DNA from: a virus
IMG/VR virus record: IMGVR_UViG_3300027985_000657
Coordinates: 1 to 59,197 of that record
Length of the DNA stretch: 59,197 bases
Reading direction: 5' to 3' (one strand)
This document shows, piece by piece, positions 29,533 through 39,500 of the stretch. The notes beneath the pieces were generated by a model that saw nothing but the letters and a program-made list of their open reading frames with translations, was not told where the DNA came from and made no database searches. Position numbers and translations under genes: made by a program. Numbering within the stretch: position 1 is the first letter of the stretch; each line of letters starts with the position of its first letter.

Positions 29533-30837
29533 TTAATTCACCGCTGTTGAGCTAAGTAAGCCAATTGCCATCCACTGACTCGCACCAATCTTAATAAATG
29601 TAACCCCCATATATCGTCCGCCAACATAACAACTTCCAGAACCGGCAGTCCCATCTATATTTCTATAGATTGTTGCTCCACTAGCATTAATATAAACAGC
29701 ACCAGTTCCCATTTTAAGAATAGTAAAGCTGTCTCCAATTTCAAAAGATCCACCCTCATTATCAGCATCCATATACATATACAGAGTTGATGTGCTATTG
29801 AACATTATTGTTTGATTTTTCTTAATATCATAGGAGTGTTGATGTGTTGATACAGATACAAAATCTGATTTTAAATCTATCTCATATGGTAATGGTGAAT
29901 ATAAATGGAATGTTCCATTCGTAAACTGATATGCACTATGATCTTCACCTAAAACTAGCGTATTTCCTGTGTCATGCATATGACCCAAGTATATATATAC
30001 AAAACCATCATCTGATGTTGGTATTGTTTGTGTAAGCCATGATGTATATGTTGTATTATCTAGAACAAAATATCCATTTGCATCAATCGTTCCTTTTAAA
30101 TACATCGGTTTATAGGCAGTCCATCCGCCGGATTGATTAGCCGTATAATTTAGAGTTGATATTGTATCTCTTGGATACCAATAGTATCTACTTACAGCAT
30201 CTGCTGCTAGATCTGTTGTTGATCCATACCAGAATATCTTACCATCAATTAGAAATGGTTGTTGTGATACTGTTTTAGTTGTCCCTGTGCCATTTTCAAG
30301 TGTTAATGGATACATTTTTCCATCGGAACCTTCCATAACTATTTTATAATCATAAATTGTTGCTCCTGCTTGAAAATATCCATCACTTCTATCATGATAT
30401 GTTTCATTACTATCATACGGATCACCAGCAACAACCCAACAACCACCGTTTAAAACACTATCATACACTAGCGGTATAATATAATTTGTGGTGAAATGCG
30501 TTGTTAATAGTGAATTACTATAACGATATATTGTTTTAGCACCCAGACCATTAATATTTAGTGTACATGATGATGCACCACTAGATGGTAATTTGAAATG
30601 AACAAATAATCCATCATAATATGAGTCAATTCCAGTTACAGTTGCCGCCCATACACCAGATGATCCAGTTGCATTGTTAATAAAATAAACCTTTGTTTTG
30701 TCATCAATATCACTTTGCATATTTGCGAGTGATGTATTTAGGGATATTACTTGATCCATTGTAGTTTGGGGGTATAGAATATCCCAAATACTACCAGATG
30801 ACTTCCATTTTTTAATTGTTCCTTTGTAAGTAGACAT
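29533..30837 (-). CDS. tail fibre / receptor-binding protein candidate, 434 aa
   Basis: N-terminus MSTYKGTIKKWKSSGSIWD is shared with the next protein and probably anchors both to the tail tip. The middle and C-terminus are beta-rich (LNINGLGAKTIYRY, DGKIFWYGSTTDL, GRYMGVTFIKIGASQWMAIG), as in phage fibres and baseplate proteins. AAAGGGG precedes ATG. Receptor binding is inferred from position and composition. Confidence 0.65.
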   Translation of the reverse strand: MSTYKGTIKKWKSSGSIWDILYPQTTMDQVISLNTSLANMQSDIDDKTKVYFINNATGSSGVWAATVTGIDSYYDGLFVHFKLPSSGASSCTLNINGLGAKTIYRYSNSLLTTHFTTNYIIPLVYDSVLNGGCWVVAGDPYDSNETYHDRSDGYFQAGATIYDYKIVMEGSDGKMYPLTLENGTGTTKTVSQQPFLIDGKIFWYGSTTDLAADAVSRYYWYPRDTISTLNYTANQSGGWTAYKPMYLKGTIDANGYFVLDNTTYTSWLTQTIPTSDDGFVYIYLGHMHDTGNTLVLGEDHSAYQFTNGTFHLYSPLPYEIDLKSDFVSVSTHQHSYDIKKNQTIMFNSTSTLYMYMDADNEGGSFEIGDSFTILKMGTGAVYINASGATIYRNIDGTAGSGSCYVGGRYMGVTFIKIGASQWMAIGLLSSTAVN

Positions 30838-30861
30838 GTACTATACCCCTTTCACTTAATT

Positions 30862-31770
30862 TTAATATTCAAACCCCATTTGACCATCAATCAAATCTGT
30901 TGTTGGTAAGGCGTCAGATAACATAAGTTGATGTCCATCAACATAGTTTTTTGTAGCTGCATCTTGGGCAGATACCGGGTCTGTAACATTTATTAGTCTT
31001 TTATTCTTCATGTTATGTGCTAGACCTGTATCATTAATTACCATTACAAGTGAATTATCAGAATAAACGTTAACAACCTGACCTGTAAATTCAAGATAGT
31101 TAAATGCATCAGCACCCATTTTACCAAGAGTACCGCCAGTATATAAATCAGTAATACCATACCCAGATATTGTTGTCGGTTTAGATGATAGGTTAGCAAA
31201 TGGAATAGAAATATTTGCTGAACCATCAAATGAAACACCCGCAATTGTTCTAGGTGTTGTTAATTTAGTTGCACTTAATACATTTTTAGCAGCATCTGCA
31301 GTATTATCAACACTACCCAATCCAACATCACCTTTAACCAATGTAACCACACCTGTTTTTCCAGCAACACTTGCAACAGCAGCCGTTGGTGTTGATAGTA
31401 ATGTAAAGTCTGCTGATGTTCCAGCTGATCCGCCATTATGAATGTACGTCTTATTATCTGTAGTTAAGATTAAGACATCCCCTTCTTGCATTTGAGTTGG
31501 ATCTGCTGCATAAATAGTTAAATATGCAGACATTGTTGTTGACACAACGGTATTTGTTAATGCAATTGCTGGCATTCTAGCAACATCAAACACGCCTGTT
31601 GTAATTTTAGATGCATCTAATACTGGAATTCTGCCAGCATCAAGAGTAGGAATTCTAGCTAAAGCTAAAACACCAGATATAATATTGTCTGCGACTGTTT
31701 TTGGATAGAGAATATCCCACACACTACCAGTAGCATTCCATTTTTTTAGTGTACCATTATATGTACTCAT
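30862..31770 (-). CDS. tail fibre-like protein, 302 aa
   Basis: Shares the N-terminal MSTYNGTLKKWNATGSVWDI anchor with the 434-aa protein. Contains collar-like repeats such as SVAGKTGVVTLVKGDVGLG and TTPRTIAGVSFDGSANI, typical of tail fibres, and ends with AATKNYVDGHQLMLSDA. AAGGAGGAAGTAAAAT precedes ATG. Two fibre proteins with a common anchor may be alternative or mixed subunits. Confidence 0.75.
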   Translation of the reverse strand: MSTYNGTLKKWNATGSVWDILYPKTVADNIISGVLALARIPTLDAGRIPVLDASKITTGVFDVARMPAIALTNTVVSTTMSAYLTIYAADPTQMQEGDVLILTTDNKTYIHNGGSAGTSADFTLLSTPTAAVASVAGKTGVVTLVKGDVGLGSVDNTADAAKNVLSATKLTTPRTIAGVSFDGSANISIPFANLSSKPTTISGYGITDLYTGGTLGKMGADAFNYLEFTGQVVNVYSDNSLVMVINDTGLAHNMKNKRLINVTDPVSAQDAATKNYVDGHQLMLSDALPTTDLIDGQMGFEY

Positions 31771-31791
31771 ATTTTACTTCCTCCTTGTTGT

Positions 31792-32226
31792 TTATTCAGC
31801 AGGTGGTTGTGGTACCTCTTCTGCTGGTTGTGGTGGGTTCATATTAACGAAAATACTCTTAAACTTAGTATAGTAAAAGATTTGTTGGTTAATTGAATTA
31901 TCCATCATTTCAAATAATGTTAAAATTGTTTGATTTTGTTCAGCAATATTGCCTTGTAATTCTCCAAGTTGTGTCCTAAATGTTAATATCATTTCCTGTT
32001 CTTTTTGTTGATGAATTTTTATAGTTTCATTTGCGAGGCGAACAGTCTCAAGGTCTTCTTGTCTAGCGCCTTTTATGATATCATATTTGCTTTTCATTTT
32101 GTCATAATTTGCAATCTTACCTGCGTTCAAAGCAATTACCTGATCTGCTGCTTCTAATTTTTCAATTAAAGCATTTTTTGTTAATTTTAAATATGGGCTT
32201 TTCAATTCTGTACTCACATTATTCAT
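31792..32226 (-). CDS. coiled-coil tail protein, 144 aa
   Basis: ATG at 32226 overlaps the stop of the 59-aa gene. The whole protein is helical with heptads (EKLEAADQVIAL, QLGELQGNIAEQNQTIL) and ends in Pro/Glu-rich PPQPAEEVPQPPAE. Located between tail-tip and fibre genes; probably a structural or chaperone-like protein of the tail tip. Confidence 0.55.
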   Translation of the reverse strand: MNNVSTELKSPYLKLTKNALIEKLEAADQVIALNAGKIANYDKMKSKYDIIKGARQEDLETVRLANETIKIHQQKEQEMILTFRTQLGELQGNIAEQNQTILTLFEMMDNSINQQIFYYTKFKSIFVNMNPPQPAEEVPQPPAE

Positions 32227-32398
32227 TTGCTGACACAACTCCATGTTCTTCTAGAGTTACTTTTGATCCAACTATTGCTGTTACAATATATGTTTGACCA
32301 TTAGCAAAATCAATCAATTGACCAATTGAATATAATTCTTCTCCGTTAATGTTAGCCCATCTTCCATTAACTATTTTTTTTGCGATAATAATAATCAT
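32219..32398 (-). CDS. small beta-barrel protein, 59 aa
   Basis: ATG at 32398 follows GAAGGAGAACTAAAAAA; a longer frame only reads through the ribosome site. Sequence is beta-rich (IIIIAKKIVNGRWANI, GQTYIVTAIVGSKVTLEEHG), like a small OB/SH3 fold. Coupled to the coiled-coil gene. Function unknown. Confidence 0.6.
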   Translation of the reverse strand: MIIIIAKKIVNGRWANINGEELYSIGQLIDFANGQTYIVTAIVGSKVTLEEHGVVSANE

Positions 32399-32420
32399 TT
32401 TTTTAGTTCTCCTTCTTTTT

Positions 32421-35400
32421 TTAATCAATATCAAACCACAGACTTTGGTCTGCTAAATTTGTTGTATCTGGTGCATCTTCACTTGCAATAAATGATAGTA
32501 CTCCACCCATAGAAATTCCGGTTACAATATCATATGTTTCAGTATATATATGCAATACCACTTTATTTGTTACTCCTCCGGTAATTCTAGATTCAGTATA
32601 TCTAGCTGGAAAAGCAGTTGCTAAATTATCTACTGAATATTGTTGCATTCCACTAACTGGAATAACATCTCCAGCACTTCCAGAAGATTCGCCAGCAACA
32701 ATCGTAATTGTCAATTCATAAGTATATATATTGTTATACATATCTCTGTATTTTACTGTTACTAAAAAATTTTTTGTTTCAAATAGAGCATAATTGGTTG
32801 TAACTTGCGCTGATATATAAAGTTGATTTCCATCTTGGAACCCTAGTGCTCCTGCTGTTGCAACTACTACTTGAGATTCTGATTGGGTATCATCTTCGGT
32901 TACACGTTCAATATATACATTTCTATCATTTAAAAGATATAATCTATCAACAATAACATCATTTGATTTTACTTCATCTGAATCTATTTTTTCTGCATAA
33001 ACTTCTTCGATAGTTACAGATTTTGCTTCGACATTTCCTGCAGCATCAACTTTAAATTTATCTTGTATACTTATTTCACCATCGATTACTTTTACGCCTT
33101 TTGCTGTTAGAATACCATCATTATTTACATAAAAATTGTCTCCGATCTGTATTGAACCACCAGTTATTGTTAATGAGTTAGCAATTACATTACCATCTTT
33201 ATCAACAGTAAATACATATGTGCTTACTAATTTATATGTGTTTAATGTAAAATTCCATTTGTATCTTTTATCGTAGTAATAACCCTCTGATGCAATTTTA
33301 AATATAGTTCCTTCAGGATATGCAGTTGGATCAAGTGGTTCTCCACCAACCGGTTGACATTCAAATTGAATATATACTCCATTTGAATCTAGTATAACAA
33401 GAGTATCTCCATATCCATATCCATTCGCTGGATAGTTTGAGTCGATGTACGCTTGTGCTTCTTCTAATCCATCAACAAGTAAACTTCCATCAACATTTTC
33501 ATCACCAATTAGTTCGCTTGATGAATATGAAATATAAACCCAACCAGGAACCGGTATACCGTTTAATGATAACCAATCTTTACCCATAAATGGATTATTT
33601 TCCAAAACATATGCTAATGTATATTCTGTGCTAGCAACTTTATTTATAGTTATAGATCCACTATCCATAGTGAAATCACCTTTAACTCTAATTGTGCCAG
33701 CGAGAAGTGCATCCGCTATTGCTGCATTATCTGCTGTAAACATTTTTGCGACAAGTTGATCTATTGATCCAGACGATGCCTCGAGTAAACCCGAAACATT
33801 AATCTTTGAAACTTCTAGTGTCTTAATTATTGCATTTTGAATTTCTGCATTAATAATATTTGCATTCTCAGCAATTAATTCAACAATATATTGCCTATTT
33901 GCATAATCAGCATCATTTTTCAATGATGAAATATTATCTCCTGTTGACACTATATTACTTGTTATTGTATTTGTTTTATCGCCGAGTTCAATTTCTGAAT
34001 ATGAATTGGTTAATACATCATATTCCGTATATATTACTCGTCTCTTTGTATTAACTCCAAGACTTTCATAAATGACTGTTATTTCATCACCAAGTTGAAC
34101 AACTTCTAAATCTTTAAATTGTTCATATTCTGGACTATTTGACAGCTGTATAAATGATACAGTTATTGATTCTTTGATCAACGTGAAATCATTATCTTTT
34201 AGATACTGTTCTGCCTTATTAAACAATGTTTCTTGTGTCATATCTGTTGGTTGAAGTCCACCAATTGCATCTAAATCCGATGTCATATCCAACGTTAATA
34301 TGTTTTGTATTTCTTTATCTTTTAATTCTTGATTTATGTAAAGTACCCCAGTTGCATTATCGAATATGATAGATTCCCCTTCTTCAATTGTATTAATACA
34401 GTCTAGAAGATCTAAATATACATATTTATCTACGGATACAGTACTTACATCAGGTTTTATTGGATATACATAGATATGGCCATTAATATCATCTTCTTCC
34501 CATTCAACGCCATTCCAACTTATTTTATATGTTGGTAAAATTGTAGTTGTTGTTAGTGGAACTTGGTATTGTGTAAATGGTTGTGTGTCTTCAACAGTTC
34601 TAGCATCAATTACCTCAACATAAAATCCGTCACGTTCATATACAACAAAAAGTTCATTGTCATATATTATTTTTTTATTGTAAAAATCCGAGTCTTCATC
34701 TTTTATAACATAAATATTTCCAAAAGATGGAACAATTGGGTTTCCACCATCTAATGTATCCTTTAATCCTGTAATATTACCTTCTTCATCAACAGAATCA
34801 ATGTATGCATCAAATAAATTGCCTGCAGCAACTGTGTTTTTTCTAAAAATATAAACCTTATCCAAATAAGATTCATATCCTTCTGCATCAGTCTTAACAA
34901 TAACTGGTACATAATATGTTGCAAGACTTCCTAATGCATCCACTATTAAATTAACAGTTTCAACAACAGGGTTTAATGGTGTTCCACCAAGTAATGATGA
35001 TGTGTCAATATATTCTATAGATAACCAATCTGCTCTTAATGGAGTTATATCTGCTATGATGTATGCTGGCTGAAATATTGGTTTTGTATTCGTTACTGAT
35101 TCAGAATATCTTTTTGAATAGAACGGAAAAATACCAGTATATAGTTTTGATCCTTCCGATTCATGTTCAAGATCTGTTAGATTCTTTCCGTATCTTATTG
35201 TTATTCCTCTATCGGAACCTCTCTTATTTCTAAGATAAATATCAAACTTATCAAACTCATACTCACCCTTATATTGATCTAAAATAGATCCGTCAGATCC
35301 ACCAAGCATTGATCTTAAATTCATTGGTTGTGGTATAGAATATCCATCTTCTTTTAATACATTTTCTTTATCTATACCTTTATGAAGTGTGAATCTATTT

Positions 35401-35819
35401 ATTAATACAGAAGATCCGTTAATATCTGCCAACACTGAATCTAACAAATATCCTTGTTCAACTTCACTAAATTCACCAAACGAAACTATTTCATTTGTTT
35501 CTAAATTTCTTTTTGGTTTTATTACTATTCCGCTTGCATCATATGATATATGTGCTGCATTAACAGTTACTCTACCATCGATTGGTTTTGTTACTGAATA
35601 AATTCTAAAAGGTTGCTCCGCTGAATACATATTTGGTTTACAAAATATAATATTTCTTATTTGTAATTTATCAAAGTGTCTTCCTGTTATCGGGTATTCC
35701 AGCTCTAATTCATAAGAACCATTCAATTCTTCTGCAACGACTGCGGCAGTTGCTTCATCAAGACTTCCTAATCCAAGACTTGTAAATTCTAATTCGTCTT
35801 GAGCGTATATTCTAATCAT
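32421..35819 (-). CDS. tail-tip / tail-associated protein (Tal-like), 1132 aa
   Basis: The N-terminal 350 residues follow the layout of the phage minor structural/tail endopeptidase domain (EELNGSYELELEYPITG, IRNIIFCKPN, FRIYSVTKPIDGRVTV). Later parts are long beta-rich and repeat-like, with NANIINAEIQNAIIKTLEVSKINVSG near the middle, as in fibre-stem proteins. A segment around residues 775-840 is copied as the 88-aa gene at 29265-29531. It follows Dit in the usual order and probably forms the tail tip. No clear peptidoglycan hydrolase motif is visible. Confidence 0.8.
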   Translation of the reverse strand: MIRIYAQDELEFTSLGLGSLDEATAAVVAEELNGSYELELEYPITGRHFDKLQIRNIIFCKPNMYSAEQPFRIYSVTKPIDGRVTVNAAHISYDASGIVIKPKRNLETNEIVSFGEFSEVEQGYLLDSVLADINGSSVLINRFTLHKGIDKENVLKEDGYSIPQPMNLRSMLGGSDGSILDQYKGEYEFDKFDIYLRNKRGSDRGITIRYGKNLTDLEHESEGSKLYTGIFPFYSKRYSESVTNTKPIFQPAYIIADITPLRADWLSIEYIDTSSLLGGTPLNPVVETVNLIVDALGSLATYYVPVIVKTDAEGYESYLDKVYIFRKNTVAAGNLFDAYIDSVDEEGNITGLKDTLDGGNPIVPSFGNIYVIKDEDSDFYNKKIIYDNELFVVYERDGFYVEVIDARTVEDTQPFTQYQVPLTTTTILPTYKISWNGVEWEEDDINGHIYVYPIKPDVSTVSVDKYVYLDLLDCINTIEEGESIIFDNATGVLYINQELKDKEIQNILTLDMTSDLDAIGGLQPTDMTQETLFNKAEQYLKDNDFTLIKESITVSFIQLSNSPEYEQFKDLEVVQLGDEITVIYESLGVNTKRRVIYTEYDVLTNSYSEIELGDKTNTITSNIVSTGDNISSLKNDADYANRQYIVELIAENANIINAEIQNAIIKTLEVSKINVSGLLEASSGSIDQLVAKMFTADNAAIADALLAGTIRVKGDFTMDSGSITINKVASTEYTLAYVLENNPFMGKDWLSLNGIPVPGWVYISYSSSELIGDENVDGSLLVDGLEEAQAYIDSNYPANGYGYGDTLVILDSNGVYIQFECQPVGGEPLDPTAYPEGTIFKIASEGYYYDKRYKWNFTLNTYKLVSTYVFTVDKDGNVIANSLTITGGSIQIGDNFYVNNDGILTAKGVKVIDGEISIQDKFKVDAAGNVEAKSVTIEEVYAEKIDSDEVKSNDVIVDRLYLLNDRNVYIERVTEDDTQSESQVVVATAGALGFQDGNQLYISAQVTTNYALFETKNFLVTVKYRDMYNNIYTYELTITIVAGESSGSAGDVIPVSGMQQYSVDNLATAFPARYTESRITGGVTNKVVLHIYTETYDIVTGISMGGVLSFIASEDAPDTTNLADQSLWFDID

Positions 35820-36589
35820 TATAACACCCACCATCTAGGTTTTAGTGAAGCACCAGAACCTCCAGTTATTGTAATTTGACTTGTTCCTGGATACAATTTA
35901 ATGAATCCATTTGTTGCACTTATTTTATTGTTAACATATTCTGTTGCTGTATATGCATCTTGTAATTCTGAATCAAGAATTATATCATCAACCAAAGTTT
36001 GATCATTAAGGGTAATGATTGTATTACCATTTGGATTTGTTATTTCAATTGTAGTAAATCCTCCTGAAATTACTATCTCTGGTAATGCAACATAATTTGT
36101 ATTGTTTACTATTTCATGTGGTAAACCATCTGCTGCTATTTCAATTGGTGTCTCACCACTTTTCAAAAATCGTTGTGGTTTACATTCAAATTTTAATGCA
36201 ATTGCGGTTGCTTTATCATAAAAATTCGGTAATTGCCCTCCCGCTCTATACATTGCTAGGCGAAAGTAATCAGGCTCATATGAATCTTCTAATCTTGCAT
36301 AACCATTTGCAGATGTTAACCAATCAACTAACTCACGAACTTTGGCTATAAATTCAGAAGCATTACCAAATACTGCTGCAATATTATACTGTCTTGCAAC
36401 ATTATTATATGAATTTTTGTCAATTATAATGTCACCATTTCGTCCTTGAATTTGTATTACATCCATCTTTTTTGTTGGAAATTCATAGACTGGAGGGGTC
36501 TGAATTACGACCCCTACAATCTTAGATTCATACAAATTATTAGGATCAGTATCAATGATGGTCACACCGTTAAATTTTAGGTTGCCCAT
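35819..36589 (-). CDS. distal tail protein (Dit-like), 256 aa
   Basis: N-terminal beta domain with KMDVIQIQGRNGDIIID and VRELVDWLTSANGYARLEDSYEPDYFRLAMY, the typical Dit/siphovirus tail-component signature, then a galectin-like C-terminal half. Order tape measure, Dit, Tal is the standard one in siphoviruses of Gram-positive hosts. Start overlaps the end of the tape-measure gene by 13 bases. Confidence 0.85.
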   Translation of the reverse strand: MGNLKFNGVTIIDTDPNNLYESKIVGVVIQTPPVYEFPTKKMDVIQIQGRNGDIIIDKNSYNNVARQYNIAAVFGNASEFIAKVRELVDWLTSANGYARLEDSYEPDYFRLAMYRAGGQLPNFYDKATAIALKFECKPQRFLKSGETPIEIAADGLPHEIVNNTNYVALPEIVISGGFTTIEITNPNGNTIITLNDQTLVDDIILDSELQDAYTATEYVNNKISATNGFIKLYPGTSQITITGGSGASLKPRWWVL

Positions 36590-39500
36590 TTTGCTTTTCT
36601 CCTATCGATTTGAATTTGTAAAACTCTCGAAACTTCATCAGCAATTGCTTTTGGATCTGATCCAGTAATATTGAAAGTATTATTCATAACTTCCACCGGA
36701 GCATTTTCATCATTTGCATTTGCAACTTTCGAGTCTTTTGTTACTGTTTGTTTGCTGTTTATTTCATCTCTTGTCCGCTTTGCAAGATTATTTGATCCTG
36801 TAATGCTATAAGATTCCATATCATCCATCATACTATATAGTTGATCTTTTCCATTTTGAATTTCTGACAAATCTAATACTGGTCTTAATACAACCTCACC
36901 ATCAAAGTCAGATTCTAATGAACTATTTAAATCACTCAATACTTTAGATAATCCTGCTTTTTCGAAACCATCTGCTGTATCATCTGCCAATCCTTCGGCA
37001 GCATCTGCTGCCTTATCGGAATGGTCATCAATACCTTTTGCAAGACCTAGATCAAGATACATACCCATTTCTGCAAATACTCTAGATGGTGACTTGATTC
37101 CAAAAATATTTTTGAACCAATCAACAACATTTCCAGCTACAGTTTCAACTGCTTCTCTTATGTTTTCGCCACCAGTTTCAAGACCTTCTTTTAATCCGGC
37201 AATTAATTGACCACCGGCTGTTTTTACGTTGTTTACTTTTTCAGAGAAGTATCCAACAATATCAGATGCTCTTGCTTTAAGCCAGTCTCTAACTCCAGAT
37301 GTTTTTTCCCAAATATTTTTTGCGCCTTCTTTTAGCTTATTAAAAATATTTTCACCAGCGGTTTTTATACTTGATCCTATTCCAGAAAAGAATCCAGATA
37401 TATCATCTGCTCTGTTACTAAACCAGGTTTTTGTTGCTGACCAAACATTGTTTGCTCCATTTTTAATGTTGTTGACAAGATCTTTACCTTTTTGCCATGC
37501 ATCTTCAAAGAAGCCACCAATACTTTTCATTATATCCCCAGCCCATTTTCCAATATTAGTGGTTAAACCAGAAAGTCCATCCCACAAACCTTTCAATAAA
37601 CCGGCAATTAAATTCTTAGCTACTTCCATCATTTTTGTTGATGGTGAATTGATACCAAAGAATGATAATATAGCTTGCCAAATATTTTCACAGAATGTTA
37701 TTATAGCTTGACGTAATTCCGGTGCTCGTTCAACAATTGCTGTACCAAGACCATCTAATAAACCAATGATCAAATTAAATCCGGCATTTACCATAACAGG
37801 TATCATTGTTATTACTGCATTTACTGCACCATTTACAAGTGCGGTCATATAATTTGTTAGTTCAATCATTATTTCTGGTAATCTTGCTGTCAATCCTCTG
37901 ATCAAACCTAAGAATAAATCTACTAACTTATTTACTAACTCTGGAATATTTTCAATTAAAGTGTCTAACAATGTTAAAAGCATTGTCATCAATGTTGCTG
38001 TTACTTCTGGGAAAATATTTACAATGGCTTTCAATAGTTCTTGAAGCATTCCAATTAAAGATTCAATAATTGTCGGGAATATTTCTGCTATTTTTGTTAC
38101 AATTCCAACAAGCAAATTTCCAACAGTGTCAAGTAATACTGGAAATACTTCATTTATACCTTTAAGTAATTCTAAGATGAGTGTTTTTAAAGCTTCCACT
38201 ATTTTTGGTGTAACTTTAATAAATATATCGATTACTCCCTCAATTAATGCTAAAAGAGCTTTCATTATTAAAGGAGCTGCAATTACTATTGCTCCTGCAA
38301 TTGCCATTAAACCTGCTGCAAATACTGCTGCTCCAACTGTTGCTATACTAGCCAACATTGTAAGAGATACAACCAGTAAAAATACACCAACTGCAAACAC
38401 TGCGAATGTTGCTGCTAATGCAATTAATATCGGAATAAGAGGTTGTAATACCAAACCTGCTATGCCCAATATAACAAATACTGCCACAATTGCTAATAAT
38501 CCTTTACCTATTGTTGCTAATGGCAGTGATCCAAGTGCTAATAATGCAACACTAAATATCAATAAACCACCAGCTAATATTACAATAGATCCACTTAAAC
38601 TAAGTAATGTTAGACCACTAACTCCTGCTGAAGTCATTAATTTTGTCATAGTAAATACAATTCCTAATACAGCAACTATAGTCCCAAGACCAAATAAAAT
38701 ATTTTTCCAAGGTATTGAACCAATTAAAGAGATTGCTGAACCAAAAGCGGTTAATCCAATTGACATAACAACTAAAGACCACATCATACTAGTCATATTT
38801 TTTATTCTTGCTTTTGTCAACTTCTTGTCAAGAAGTAAATTAAGACCAATTAGCATTCCAAATACAGCCAATGTTTCACCAAGACCAATTAATATATTTG
38901 TCCATGGTAATCCACCTATTGTTGATAATGCTAATCCTACTGCTGTCAAACCAATAGCCATAGGAATAAGTGACCACATCATTCTTGTCAAATTTTCCAT
39001 TCTAGCCTTTGTTAATTTCTTTTCTAATAATTTATTAATACCTATGATCAATCCAAATATAACAGTAATTGTTCCTAGAGCAGTTGCAATATGCCCTATT
39101 TTCATGGATCCAATTACTTTTAATGGAATTAACATTAGATTTAATGCTATGGCAATATTCATCATACCAATAATAGGTCTTTGAGATTGATCTATCGCTT
39201 TTGAAAATCTAGAAAAACCAACCATAATTGCCATTATCGCTGCTATACCTATTAGACCTTTTATACCAGTTGTTGTATCAATACTACCAATGGTTTTTAA
39301 TGGTCTTGCTAATAATGCTATAGAAATAGCTGCTTTTACCATTGATTTTACTGCTTTGTTTGTTCCCTTTTCAGATTCCCCAACTAGTTTCATAACAGCA
39401 ACCATCATACCAAGCATAATTGCTAAAATTCCAAGACTATAAATCATTTTTTCTGGATTTATAGAACTAATTGTTTTTAATGCAAAGGCTAGTATCAACA

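Noticed and set aside
37229-37711. A 160-codon plus-strand frame
   Set aside because: Fully inside the tape-measure gene on the other strand, without a ribosome site; shadow frame.
38126-39184. A 352-codon open frame on the plus strand
   Set aside because: It is the mirror of hydrophobic helices in the tape-measure gene. It has no ribosome site and a composition of repeated Ile/Asn/Pro, as expected from antisense of Ala/Ile-rich coding.
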